Shown here: in pieces, positions 45,701 through 54,525 of the stretch
How positions within the stretch are numbered: position 1 is the stretch's first letter
How the letters are laid out: each line of letters begins with the position of its first letter
Source: Spirosoma profusum
GTDB lineage: Bacteria; Bacteroidota; Bacteroidia; Cytophagales; Spirosomataceae
DNA: 64,000 nt
Direction: 5' to 3'
NCBI RefSeq assembly: GCF_014699005.1
Contig: NZ_JACWZY010000021.1
Location: 62,001-126,000, forward strand
Translations under genes and position numbers: made by a program
Notes under the pieces: model-generated
Databases searched by the model: none
What the model was told of the DNA's origin: nothing
Seen by the model: the letters and a program-made list of their open reading frames with translations, nothing else

Positions 45701-46386
45701 TGGTTGAGGAAACACTGGGGCGGGAGCATCTGCTCCGCTATTTATCCCAGATGCGACAGGAGTATAAGGTGCCCCGGTCCAGGGCGGCTCCACCGTTGCT
45801 ACGGTCCAATAACTCGTTTCTGAATTACCGCAAGGGGCCTTTTGCGTTGTACGCGTTAAGAAATTACATTGGAAAAAAACGCGTCAACGATGCACTCAGG
45901 CAGTTGCTTCGCACGTATACGCCAGCCCATCCATTGCCGACAACGCTCGACTTTTACCGCGAACTGCAAGCAGTAACCCCCGATTCGCTGCATTACCTGC
46001 TGCATGACCTGTTTGCCACAAACACGTTCTGGGATCTGAAAACAGAACAGGCAACCGCAAAACAAACCAAAACCGGTGCCTGGCAGGTGACGCTTACTGT
46101 AGACGCGCGCAAGATGAGGGTTGACAGTATGGGCCGGGAGACAAACGTACCCATGAACGATTGGATCGAAATCGGCGTCTTCGCCCCCGCCAAGAATGGA
46201 CAAAAAACTGGCCTGCCAATCTACTTACAAAAAAAACGCATCCGTTTTGGAAAGCAGCGTATCACCGTGATGGTGCCAGATAAGCTAATCCAGGTCGGGC
46301 CAATCCAGGCGGGTATTGACCCCAATCATCTGCTTATTGATTACGAAATGAACGACAACATGAAGGCCTTAACGTTTGAACGGTGA
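42730..46386 (+). CDS. ABC-2 permease fused to M1-type metallopeptidase (copy C)
   Basis: A 1218-residue protein with the same layout as copies A and B: MTFGEIFRFEISYQFRH start, two sets of membrane helices, LLFYNTNVLNVY junction, and a peptidase-like domain. HEVAHQWWG starts at residue 957, with a glutamate in LLVESLATYS. The ATG overlaps the stop of copy B. With only one ATPase in this operon, B and C might form a heterodimeric permease. The exposed side of the M1 domain is probably periplasmic. Confidence 0.9.
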   Translation: MTFGEIFRFEISYQFRHVSTWLLFAFFFLFGFIILRLVTLTDGTYLNAPGTITFFTVFGSAIWVVIGGVIVGDTATRDVQTRMHPLTYTAPVSKFGYLGARFLAALALNSLLLLTLYAGFLGSLYGPGAKTQFVSPFRPDTYLANFAFLALPTSMATTAIQFMVAALSGRAIASYIASISIILFSQFGGTTVRFALEWKTLGGLMDLLGTSIIAEMEGWTPIEKNTRLVLLEGPWLWNRLTWLGIAVSALVYTYFRFQMSHQASSSRRSLFRSRQAAVSSAAQPTHTRIEYTSLINVPDVPRYFSRQTQLHQVLAIAGQSFWSIAKSWTGLTLVAVLALGTGLLATEYMEWLGVPLLARTQEVLNVLTPPLSSYKTHWIIIPLLIIFYAGELIWREREAGLHELSDTTPTPEWVLFIGKFGGLTLIITIWVAFLMLAGIINQLVMGYYQFELDVYVKALFGIQLTNYLLFALLIFVLHVLVNQKYIGHVVAFGAYGFLLFASMLGVEYKLLIYGSDPGWSYSDMSGFDPYSKPWLWFKLYWVSWAVLLAILAILFWVRSKEGGPTARFQRAKHRYSRHKMALFVALAFVVGTGGLLFYNTNVLNVYLTKSDRMALRADYERRYGRYEHAARPVLTHTKLQVEIYPEEQAADIRGTFSLINRSNKAIDSIHLSTIPFNPLEAISFNRPASSVVADDKLGYHIYSLKKPLAPGDSVQMRFVVHIKPTGFSNEGIDASIVANGSHITSDWMPVIGYQANRQIRSVQDRLAYGLPPRAERPSLYDVAARNENQHAELMGFDALVGTSKSQIAVAPGALQRTWTKGDRRYFQYATNAPILNEYAFFSAKYAVQERQWVHRLTGYQYAFQGPERVVKPVIIQIFYHPSHAGNVARMMKSAQASLAYYTQEFGAYPYTHFRVLERPGHGRGMHAEPMTIDYQEGYSLMNPQPGGLDLPYHIMAHEVAHQWWGLYLAPAAVEGAGLLVESLATYSAMQVVEETLGREHLLRYLSQMRQEYKVPRSRAAPPLLRSNNSFLNYRKGPFALYALRNYIGKKRVNDALRQLLRTYTPAHPLPTTLDFYRELQAVTPDSLHYLLHDLFATNTFWDLKTEQATAKQTKTGAWQVTLTVDARKMRVDSMGRETNVPMNDWIEIGVFAPAKNGQKTGLPIYLQKKRIRFGKQRITVMVPDKLIQVGPIQAGIDPNHLLIDYEMNDNMKALTFER

Positions 46387-46910
46387 AATTTGACCTTCCA
46401 TTTTCATGGTGCTCAAAATATCATTTGATGCCAGTTGATTTGGCTTTCATGTACAAGGTATGCGATCAATCGCATTGGATAACTATAAAATTGCGAATGC
46501 GGTTACAAAAGGAATTGGAGGGTTTACTGAACGATTTTAATTGGGGGCCAATCTTAAGTAAACAATCCATTATTAGTGCATTACAATTTAATTCAATCTA
46601 GCATTTTCCCTTTTATTGGCCGTTTTCGGTCAATTGCGTAGAGTAGGAAAGTGTGCATGGTAATAAACCTGTACGTCTCGTAAGTAGCTTGTCGAAGTGC
46701 TTTCGAGTTAGTGCTAGCCTAAATAGTGCCCAGTCGTACTATACCAATAAAATCACTACGGATCAGGGGCTATGTTGGTCCAATTATGGACAACATTTGT
46801 ACGAATTCGGACACCACCCCAACCACACACAGTGGCTTCACAGTGCAGAATTGCCCGTTTTCAACACTGGCACCAGATTTGATTTAAGATATTATATCTA
46901 ATCGCTTACC
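46387..46910. other. Gene-free 520 bp before the second padR operon
   Basis: I do not accept the two short plus-strand frames here (46383-46601 and 46653-46901): they lack recognisable domains and good starts. The stretch contains the composite operator at 46787-46813 and presumably the promoter of the padR-permease operon. Confidence 0.5.
46787..46813 (+). promoter_or_regulatory. Composite operator-like element upstream of the second padR operon
   Basis: TGGACA-N5-TGTACG-N4-CGGACA, the same order and spacing as at 26494-26520. A GGTCCAA word also precedes both elements (26474 and 46777), at different distance. It lies 98 bp before the padR ATG. Confidence 0.55.
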
Positions 46911-47249
46911 ATGAAAAAAACTATACTGGGCGAACTAGAAGAACTGGTCCTACTGGTGGTAGCAGCCAGTACCCAGGAGGCCTATGGTGTGCCCATCTGT
47001 GAACAGCTTCAGCAGCATACCGGCCGAAGTTTCACCATTGGGGCGGTGCATACCACTCTGTACCGACTGGAAGAAAAGGGCTTTCTCTCTTCCCATGTTG
47101 GCGGAGCGACCGCCGAACGGGGAGGGCGCAGCAAACGCCTGTTCACCCTGACAACTGCCGGGGGCCGGGTCTTGCTGGATATGCAGCAGATGCGGAGCCG
47201 GTTGTGGCAGGCCATTCCACAGGCCAAACTTCAACTATTGGGATTATGA
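46911..47249 (+). CDS. PadR-family transcriptional regulator
   Basis: A 112-residue winged-helix protein, clearly a paralogue of the one at 26630: GELEELVLLVVAA, YGVPICEQLQQHTGRSFTIG, VHTTLYRLEEKGFLSSHVGG and RSKRLFTLTTAGGRVLLDMQQM. It lies 20 bp before the permease gene and probably controls this operon through the upstream element at 46787. Confidence 0.9.
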   Translation: MKKTILGELEELVLLVVAASTQEAYGVPICEQLQQHTGRSFTIGAVHTTLYRLEEKGFLSSHVGGATAERGGRSKRLFTLTTAGGRVLLDMQQMRSRLWQAIPQAKLQLLGL

Positions 47250-47269
47250 ACCAAAATTGACCCAACCCC

Positions 47270-50029
47270 ATGACGCCCAATCGACCCGACCCGCAACCCG
47301 AAAACTCGTCACCGCCCCAATGGGCCGACCGTTTACTCGAATGGTTCGTGGCGCCACACCTGCGGGAATACCTCCAGGGGGACTTGCACGAAGCTTTTCA
47401 CCAGCGGGTGGCCCAAGTGGGCCTGGCGCGAGCTCGACGCCAGTACGTCTGGGCGGTTTTGCACTGCCTGACGCCCTTCTTCGTCAAACGATTACCCCCG
47501 GTTTCGGTTCGGCACACGACCGGCTATAACAATGAATATCAACCCCTTTCTAACCTGCATCCGGCTATGCTGCGCAACTACTTCAAAATCGCTTTTCGGA
47601 CTCTGGGCCGACACAAGCTTTACACGGCCCTCAATTTGGCGGGCCTTACCTTTGGCATTACCTGCTTTTTGTTAATTGGGCTGTATTTGTTCGATGAACT
47701 TACCTTCGATCAGCAACACCGCAACGCGAGCCGAATTTACCGGGTTATTGAGCACAAAACGGTAAACGGTGAGGCCACCACCCTTGCCGCAGGAAGCTAT
47801 AAACTGGCCCAGGAATCCAGGAAAGTACTGGCTGAAATCGAAAATACAACCCGTCTATTAAGACCCGGAAGGGCCAACCTGATTAATCCCGAACACCCGG
47901 TGAATTTTCAGGAGACGATTACCAATGCCGACGAAAACTTCCTGCAAATCTTTGATTTTCCGTTGGTACTTGGCGACAAACGGACGGCCTTAAAAGAGCC
48001 CAATTCAATCGTTATTAACCAGGACTTGGCCCGGCGGCTGTTTGGTCACACCCAGGTACTGGGCAAAACGCTCCAGTTCAGCCACATGGAATCACCCTTG
48101 AAAGTAACCGGTGTGCTGAAAAATCATCCGCCTAATTCCAGTTTCGATTTCAATTCGCTGGTGTCGGAAGCTTCCCTTCGGACGACCGATTATTTCAAGC
48201 AAACCATGACCAGTGACTGGTCGTCCACCGATTTTTCGGTGTATCTACTGCTCAAACCCAATGTAAATTCTCAAAGCGTTTCCACGAAACTAACTAATCT
48301 GGTCCTGGCTAATGACAAACCAGCTCCGGGAACCAGCCTGTCTTTTAGCCTACAGTCCCTGAACGACATTCACCTGGGGTCAGAAGCAATAACCGATGGG
48401 GCCCGAAATTCAAACGTGGCAGCGATGGCCCAGGGAAGTCCCTTTTATATCCGCATCTTCGGATTTGTGGCGCTCTTTGTGCTGTGCATTGCCGGCATCA
48501 ACTACATGAATTTGTCGACGGCCAGAGCCTCAAATCGGGCAAAGGAAATCGGGGTTCGTAAATCGATTGGTGCCGTCCGGAGCAGCCTGGTGTCCCAATT
48601 TTTAGTAGAAACCCTCTTACTTACGGGTATTTCGCTGCTCTTGGCGCTGGTACTGGTTAATGTCGGGCTGCCTTATCTGAATCAATTTGTCAATAAACAA
48701 CTGACGCTTGGTTTGGGAACCGACTACCGAATCTGGCTGATGACCTTAGTCGCTGCCTTACTGATTGGGCTGTTGTCGGGGAGTTACCCCGCCTTGTTGT
48801 TATCGGGTTTGCGACCCGTTTTGCTCTTAAAAGGCATAAAAGTAAACCCGCCGGGCAGTCTGAGCTTGCGGAAAGGCCTGGTTATTTTTCAGTTTACAAT
48901 TTCTACGATCCTAATTATCAGCACCATCGTTCTCTTTCGGCAGGTGCAGTTTATGAACACCACCAGCTTAGGGTTCAATAAAGACCTGTTGGTTGTCATC
49001 GATGTCAATACCGGCGCAGCCAGGGACCGCTTCGAGACCATCAAAGCCGACATGGCCAAAATTCCTTCGGTGAAAAGCGTATCGGTTAGCTCCCGGGTAC
49101 CCGGTGAATGGAAAACGATTCGCCGGGTTAAGATCAACACCCAGGGTAAAACGGATGCTCCCAAAATTGCTTACCTGATTGGGGCAGATAAAGACTTTCT
49201 GAAAACCTTTGCCGTGGATTTAATAGAAGGTCGCAACTTTATCAATCCAACGGATTCCACGGCTGTGCTGTTGAATGAAACAGCGGCCCGGTTGTTGAAC
49301 ATTACCAAACCGTCTGACCAACTGGTGGAGATTCCAGCCATGTCGCGTGGGGGCGAGTTTGGCCCCATTAACGATGACAATACGCCGTTCAAGGCCCGGG
49401 TAATCGGGATTGTGAAAGATTTTCATTTTCAGTCGCTACACGCCCGGATTGAGCCGCTGGTAGTAGCCTATAACCAGAATCCGATTCATGGGATTGACTA
49501 TTACTCCGCCCGTATTGAGGCCCAGGGCATCCCTGAAACTTTAGAAAAACTAAAAGCCGTATTGGTAAAGGCGGATGGCGACGAGCCTTTCGAATTTCAT
49601 TTTCTGGATCAGCAACTGGCCCTCTTTTACCTGGAAGACGCCCGTCGGCAAACCCTGCTGATCTGGGTAGCCCTGGCCACCATCTTCATCGCTTGTTTAG
49701 GTCTTTTCGGCCTGGCCACTTACTCGGCCGAACAACGCATTAAAGAAATCGGTGTGCGGAAAGTGCTGGGTGCCAGTGTAGCCAATCTAGCCTCACTACT
49801 CTCGATGGACTTCCTGAAATTGGTGTTGATTGCCAACAGCATCGGCTTCCCGCTGGCTTGGTGGGCCACCAACAAGTGGCTGCAGGAATACGCCTACCAC
49901 ATCGACTTGGACTGGTGGATATTTGCCTTAGCAGGACTGCTGGCCATCGGGATTGCCCTCTTAACTGTCAGTTACCAAAGTATCCGGGCTGCCCTGACGA
50001 ATCCAGTGAAGAGTTTGCGCAGTGAATAA
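47270..50029 (+). CDS. MacB/FtsX-type ABC permease with N-terminal permease-prefix domain
   Basis: A 919-residue paralogue of the protein at 26969. The prefix domain includes PPQWADRLLEWFVAPHL and YLQGDLHEAFHQRVAQVGL. The first membrane helix is near residue 120 (FGITCFLLIGLYLF). FtsX motifs are SNRAKEIGVRKSIGAVRSSL and EQRIKEIGVRKVLGASVANL, each followed by three helices. There are two periplasmic MacB-like domains. No ATPase is nearby. Its stop overlaps the upstream frame of the following pseudogene. Confidence 0.88.
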   Translation: MTPNRPDPQPENSSPPQWADRLLEWFVAPHLREYLQGDLHEAFHQRVAQVGLARARRQYVWAVLHCLTPFFVKRLPPVSVRHTTGYNNEYQPLSNLHPAMLRNYFKIAFRTLGRHKLYTALNLAGLTFGITCFLLIGLYLFDELTFDQQHRNASRIYRVIEHKTVNGEATTLAAGSYKLAQESRKVLAEIENTTRLLRPGRANLINPEHPVNFQETITNADENFLQIFDFPLVLGDKRTALKEPNSIVINQDLARRLFGHTQVLGKTLQFSHMESPLKVTGVLKNHPPNSSFDFNSLVSEASLRTTDYFKQTMTSDWSSTDFSVYLLLKPNVNSQSVSTKLTNLVLANDKPAPGTSLSFSLQSLNDIHLGSEAITDGARNSNVAAMAQGSPFYIRIFGFVALFVLCIAGINYMNLSTARASNRAKEIGVRKSIGAVRSSLVSQFLVETLLLTGISLLLALVLVNVGLPYLNQFVNKQLTLGLGTDYRIWLMTLVAALLIGLLSGSYPALLLSGLRPVLLLKGIKVNPPGSLSLRKGLVIFQFTISTILIISTIVLFRQVQFMNTTSLGFNKDLLVVIDVNTGAARDRFETIKADMAKIPSVKSVSVSSRVPGEWKTIRRVKINTQGKTDAPKIAYLIGADKDFLKTFAVDLIEGRNFINPTDSTAVLLNETAARLLNITKPSDQLVEIPAMSRGGEFGPINDDNTPFKARVIGIVKDFHFQSLHARIEPLVVAYNQNPIHGIDYYSARIEAQGIPETLEKLKAVLVKADGDEPFEFHFLDQQLALFYLEDARRQTLLIWVALATIFIACLGLFGLATYSAEQRIKEIGVRKVLGASVANLASLLSMDFLKLVLIANSIGFPLAWWATNKWLQEYAYHIDLDWWIFALAGLLAIGIALLTVSYQSIRAALTNPVKSLRSE

Positions 50030-50081
50030 GCCCCTACCTACCAGGCGCCGAACGAGCCGGCTCACCCACGCCTGTAAACCG

Positions 50082-50879
50082 ATGAATCGATTGGTCTTTC
50101 TGCTAGTCATAGTGTTGTATGCCCAGGCCACCCTCGCTCAGCGTAAGCAACTTCCCCTAAGCACGACAAACGAGCTGACGCCAGTTCATGTGCAAGTGTC
50201 GGCCGAGACGTCTCTGGGCAAAGCGGGTGTGTGTCTGGTTGATGCGGGTAACCCAATTAACTCGGCCGTCATGCTTGCCCGCATCAACCACCTGCGCTTT
50301 CGCAATGGCACTATTGAAAAGGAACTGGCAGGTAAGCCCCTGCCTAGCGCCGGCTAGTCGGCACGTGGCTTTGTGGGCATCGCCTTTCGGATGGCTGAGG
50401 ACGATTCGACATTTGAGTGCCTCTACCCAGGCTCGACCAATGGACGGGCCCAGGATCAAGTGCGGCAGAATCATTCGGTACAGTATATGGCGCATCCGGA
50501 CTATACCTAGCAGAAATTACGCAAAGAAACACAGGAGCAGTATGAGTCATACGTGGACTTAGTGGCTGGCGAATGGACGAAGATAAAGATTGAGGGGCAA
50601 GGCCAAACAGCCCGGCTGTACATGCATGGGGCGAACCAGCCCACACTGATCGTCAACGATTTGAAGCATGGTCCAACGCAGGGAGGGAGTCTTGGGTTGT
50701 GGATTGGCCCAGGAACCGATGCTCATTTTGTCAATCTGGGAAAAACCCCAACCACTAGGTATGCCAAACGAGCAGTCCTCCTCCAACCTGGCTATCATTC
50801 AGATAACATCCGAGTCGGTTCGGGACCCGTGTGCACTATTTTTAATACCTGTCGACTCACTCATAGAGCATATGCGTAG
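50082..50879 (+). pseudogene. Secreted LamG/DUF1080-like protein, broken by two amber codons
   Basis: From ATG 50082 a signal peptide (MNRLVFLLVIVLYAQATLAQ) starts a frame that is continuous in phase to 50879 except for TAG at 50355-50357 and TAG at 50508-50510. Between and after the stops the sequence is still coherent: RGFVGIAFRMAEDDSTFECL, then EQYESYVDLVAGEWTKIKI and GGSLGLWIGPGTDAHFVNL. This resembles the concanavalin-like fold of secreted glycan-binding or DUF1080-type proteins. There are no frameshifts, so decay is recent. The end after LGKTPTTR may not be original. Confidence 0.75.
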
Positions 50880-51081
50880 CCAGATCAGAATTTAATTCGG
50901 ACGTTTAAGTGAACTGTGACTGGGTAGGAGGGAAGGGTCTGGAAACGGCCCTTTTTGCGTTCAATAAATCCGTTCACTTTAATAGTTCACGGTTTCTGCT
51001 AGCTCCAGGCTTTTTCTGAACGATTTTTGGCGCAATAGCAGATTGAGTAATTAGCCTTGTGTTCTCTTAAAGTATTTGGCT

Positions 51082-52125
51082 CTACTCTTCATTTTCCGGG
51101 AAGTCTAATCGCTGACGAGCTTGCTCAATAGCTAAATGTAGTTTTTGCTCCAACACGGTGGTTGGTAATTGATGGGTTAGATATTCCGCCACTCGTATAT
51201 CCCCCTTATCCAATTGCATTAGTTCAATGTGCTCCCGTGTTTTCTCGGCGCACAAAATTAAGCCGATCGGCGAAGCTTCGCCTTCGAGCATTTCATACTG
51301 TTTCAACCACCCCAGATAAAGCTCCATTTGGCCTTTGTAAGCTGCCTTAAAGCGACCTAATTTTAAGTCGATGGCTACAAGTCGCCGTAATCGACGATGA
51401 TAAAATAGTAAATCAATTCGGTGATCTTCCCCGTCGATGACAATACGCTTCTGCCTGGCCATAAAGGCAAAATCACTGCCCAGCTCGATAATGAATTTTT
51501 GAAGTTCTGACAGGATGGCATCTTCCAACTCCAGTTCAGAGTAATTATTCTCTAGTCCTAGAAAGTCAAGTACATAGGGATCTCGAAAAACTAAGTCAGG
51601 TGAGAGTTGATTACCATCCCGCAGTTGGGCTAACTCTTGTCGAATCGTCTCTTCGGGTAGCCGTGAAATGGCCGTGCGTTCATACAGCATACTATCCATC
51701 TTCTTTTGAAGGGTTCGGACGCTCCATCGCTCCAACCGCGCCATCTGCATATAAAAGTCTCGTTTCAACTCATCTTTGATAGTAACAAATGTGACGAAAT
51801 GAGACCAACTAAATTGTTCAGACAGTGTCTGAACAATTTCAGTATCGGGATATAGTCGGGCCAGCTCGACGGCATTGGTCAAATTGGCTACGCTAAATCC
51901 TCGGCCGAATTCAGCAATCAACTGCTCACTGAGTCGACGGACCGTCTGTTTGCCATATTCAGCTCGACCCTGATTTAATATTTCCTCATTAATTCGTTTC
52001 CCGATAGCCCAGTAGAGCCTAGTAATTTCCGAATTAATAACCGAGGCCATTTGTTGGCGCGATTGGGCAATGAGACTACGTAAATCATTAAGAAGGGGAT
52101 CAGAACCGGGTATGACTGGATTCAT
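51082..52125 (-). CDS. PDDEXK nuclease-domain protein (DUF1016/YhcG family)
   Basis: A 347-residue protein. The N-terminal domain has the DUF1016 pattern (INSEITRLYWAIGKRINEEI, FGRGFSVANLTNAVELARLY). The C-terminal nuclease domain has catalytic residues in HRIDLLFYHRRLRRLVAIDLK (D and the D-x-K variant of ExK), then GQMELYLGWL. Members are linked to mobile elements and restriction-like systems. It stands 110 bp behind the CBASS operon on the same strand and could be a separate defence gene. Confidence 0.88.
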   Translation of the reverse strand: MNPVIPGSDPLLNDLRSLIAQSRQQMASVINSEITRLYWAIGKRINEEILNQGRAEYGKQTVRRLSEQLIAEFGRGFSVANLTNAVELARLYPDTEIVQTLSEQFSWSHFVTFVTIKDELKRDFYMQMARLERWSVRTLQKKMDSMLYERTAISRLPEETIRQELAQLRDGNQLSPDLVFRDPYVLDFLGLENNYSELELEDAILSELQKFIIELGSDFAFMARQKRIVIDGEDHRIDLLFYHRRLRRLVAIDLKLGRFKAAYKGQMELYLGWLKQYEMLEGEASPIGLILCAEKTREHIELMQLDKGDIRVAEYLTHQLPTTVLEQKLHLAIEQARQRLDFPENEE

Positions 52126-52225
52126 GTAGTTTTAAAAGCTGATCGGAAAAGTCGAAAAGGGAAATAAGTTTTTCGTTGCACTTCTTTAGCCAATACGATA
52201 GCTAAGTAAATAAAAGTAGGCTCCT

Positions 52226-52242
52226 AAAGTGATTATCACTTT
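52226..52242. terminator. Palindrome across the end of the CBASS effector gene
   Basis: AAAGTGATTATCACTTT, symmetrical apart from its central base, overlaps the stop codon of the SAVED gene. It could be a weak terminator of the CBASS operon or a binding site. There is no T tract, so the role is uncertain. Confidence 0.35.
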
Positions 52243-54026
52243 GGTAAAGACCCACCTAATTGACTTGCGCCTTCAAAAATAGCTTCGAAAAACAACTTGA
52301 TTGCTTCATGGTCCCGATTGTAAAAGGCCTCTAGGAGTTTTCTCAAATTCGTATTAACGGCATCCTCTCGACGATAGAATTTGGCATTTTCCAAGACAAC
52401 TCCGAGTGCTAACTCAACTTGAGACTCTACTTCATCCATTAACATAAATATACGACCAGGGCTTATTGCGATTTTGGGACCAACTAATTCAATGGCGGGT
52501 GCTTTCGCTAAGGTTTGCAAGGCAACATTAAAATTTTCTGCACGCTCAACTTGAATGTGCCGCCAATACCAATTTAACAGACGCCGTACTGAACGAACTT
52601 GTAAACGAGGTACAACCTTCCCAGGAATGAATGCCCATGTAGAACGCAAAATCAAATCAAGTTGCTCAGCTAAAAAATCATCTTCGCGATTCTTGACAGT
52701 ATTTACCGAATTCATTTTAACATAATCCAGCTGATGAATTAGTGCATACAAATCGGCCATATAGTCTAACTCTTCCAAACAATTTTCGAACCGACCGATA
52801 TCCCTAACCGTAAACTTATTCAACGAATGATGCCCATGTACATATTCGTGAAAGAAAAATAACCGGATTAATTGTTCTAATTCCTCTTCGTCTTTACAGG
52901 CTTTATCTAAGCCAATTAACAACGAATCACTTAACTTCCATTGATTCCTTAGGTTAGTGTACTCATTACCTGGATAAGGTATTGGGTCGATGGTATCTTT
53001 TTGGATTACGACTTCCCAGATCGGTGGCAATTGCGGAAAAGGATGAGCCTTAGATAAGTTTGTATGGTAGTCTAAGTGTTCATACCACTTTCGCGTCTTT
53101 CCTCTGGCAGCATCCTGTTTATTAGTGGCATACTGCTGAATCTGACCAAGAACTTTTGTAAATAAATCCTCACGAATATGTCGGGCGCGCTCTTGCTCTT
53201 CGGCAGTAAGTACTAAAGCAGCAGCATTTGCTCCTTCAGCAGTTAATAAGATCGCTTTTCGCTGCCCCTCAGCTTGTCGATAACGGTACGTTTGAACAGG
53301 AACATTGTTACGCAGATGCAACTCCTGCCCAATCACAAAGCAAACAGGCGCTGGAGCGGCAACAAACAAATGAATCAAATCAATACTTGGTCGTTGAAGA
53401 ATAAGTGCGGCTAAAGCTTGTCTGAACTCTTCCCGAATTCTTTGCACATCCTCAGCGGACCGTACCATGCTGGCAACCGACGGAGAACGATCGCCAGCAA
53501 TTTGAATTCTGACATCAGCCAGTCGGTCTTTGCCAATAACAGCTTCGATACCTTCATCGCTGATCGGTGCCGAAATCTCTACTCGTATAATTGCAGCACC
53601 ACTTTGGTTAACAGCTTCAGTAGGCAAGCCAACAGTTTTTACGTTTAAAGTCGCTTTAGAAGCGGGCCAAGCCCATTGGCTTTCGCTCACATCACGTTGA
53701 AAATCTTGAACTTCTATTCGACGCTGATCACTTATATAGGCCCCCAGCGCGATCACATGTGGAATCTCGGCAAGGCCTAAATAGAAAAGTTTGACAGCAC
53801 CTTGCTCATCAGCTTTCTGCTTTATCTCTCTTGCCTTTTGAAGAATATATTGTTGAGAATCATCCCAAACTCCACCATCGATGGGAAAGGACCGCATATC
53901 AACATCAACAATCTCACGAGGCAGTTTGAATTCTTCTTCCGATAACACCGACAGTATTTCCGTATTATCAATTGCTCTAAGCGAAGATTGCTGTTTTATA
54001 AATAATATACTGGTGAAGGTTGCCAT
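52236..54026 (-). CDS. CBASS effector: SAVED domain fused to an HExxH metallopeptidase-like domain
   Basis: A 596-residue protein, last gene of the CBASS operon. Residues about 1-255 look like a SAVED (nucleotide-sensing) domain: LGLAEIPHVIALGAYISDQR, a QWAWP segment, and the conserved LIHLFVAAPAPVCFVIGQEL. The C-terminal half carries HEYVHGHHSL (393-402) and, 18-30 residues on, an E/D-rich helix (NCLEELDYMADLYALIH) that could give the third zinc ligand. This suggests an activatable zinc peptidase. Usual SAVED effectors carry nucleases, TIR or membrane domains, so this architecture is uncommon. The start lies 7 bp after cap3. Confidence 0.75.
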   Translation of the reverse strand: MATFTSILFIKQQSSLRAIDNTEILSVLSEEEFKLPREIVDVDMRSFPIDGGVWDDSQQYILQKAREIKQKADEQGAVKLFYLGLAEIPHVIALGAYISDQRRIEVQDFQRDVSESQWAWPASKATLNVKTVGLPTEAVNQSGAAIIRVEISAPISDEGIEAVIGKDRLADVRIQIAGDRSPSVASMVRSAEDVQRIREEFRQALAALILQRPSIDLIHLFVAAPAPVCFVIGQELHLRNNVPVQTYRYRQAEGQRKAILLTAEGANAAALVLTAEEQERARHIREDLFTKVLGQIQQYATNKQDAARGKTRKWYEHLDYHTNLSKAHPFPQLPPIWEVVIQKDTIDPIPYPGNEYTNLRNQWKLSDSLLIGLDKACKDEEELEQLIRLFFFHEYVHGHHSLNKFTVRDIGRFENCLEELDYMADLYALIHQLDYVKMNSVNTVKNREDDFLAEQLDLILRSTWAFIPGKVVPRLQVRSVRRLLNWYWRHIQVERAENFNVALQTLAKAPAIELVGPKIAISPGRIFMLMDEVESQVELALGVVLENAKFYRREDAVNTNLRKLLEAFYNRDHEAIKLFFEAIFEGASQLGGSLPK

Positions 54027-54033
54027 AATGAGT

Positions 54034-54525
54034 TTAAATTTTCTTCAATTTCTGGTAAGTAAATGGCTTATGTGTAGCTTCCCAAACAGCAATGTGTTGA
54101 GTACCGACAATGACAAAAAATAAGGAGATACCATCCTGAGCGAATTTAATTAATTGCTCTTTCCAACTATTTAGATCCCGTCCTGATGGGTTTGGATTTG
54201 GTTCTGGGTGGGTATGCCACTCACCAAGGTAGTTGCACGTACCATCAGAGCTAAACCATGAATCGTTTAAAGTTTTTTGATGAGGTGTTGCGGACCGCCA
54301 AAAGCCTGTTCGATGTCGCCTGTCCCCTGTTTTTGGTACTGTTACTTCATCAATCACAACGTCATCAGCCTCCACTATGAAGCGCCCCAGTAATATACCT
54401 CCAGCTTCAGCTTGCTGAGGTTTTAATTGAGCATAGGCAGTTATCTGTTGAAGGATAGCCGAAGTAATTTTCAGCTTCCCACAACCAGCTTTGCGTTGAA
54501 ATAGTAGTGCTTCAGGTTCATTCAT
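54034..54525 (-). CDS. cap3: CBASS Cap3: JAB/JAMM deconjugating peptidase
   Basis: A 163-residue JAMM protein. The motif is complete: E40 (EAGGILLG), H104-T-H106 and S114-x-x-D117 in GEWHTHPEPNPNPSGRD, i.e. ExnHxHx7Sx2D. In type II CBASS, Cap3 removes the conjugate that Cap2 attaches to the CD-NTase. I chose ATG at 54525, overlapping the cap2 stop by 8 bp. A GTG at 54537 would add 4 residues. Confidence 0.93.
   Translation of the reverse strand: MNEPEALLFQRKAGCGKLKITSAILQQITAYAQLKPQQAEAGGILLGRFIVEADDVVIDEVTVPKTGDRRHRTGFWRSATPHQKTLNDSWFSSDGTCNYLGEWHTHPEPNPNPSGRDLNSWKEQLIKFAQDGISLFFVIVGTQHIAVWEATHKPFTYQKLKKI

Noticed and set aside
46383..46901. Two short plus-strand open frames (72 and 82 codons) before the second padR gene
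   Set aside because: They have no recognisable features, and the second lies across the operator-like element. More likely non-coding.
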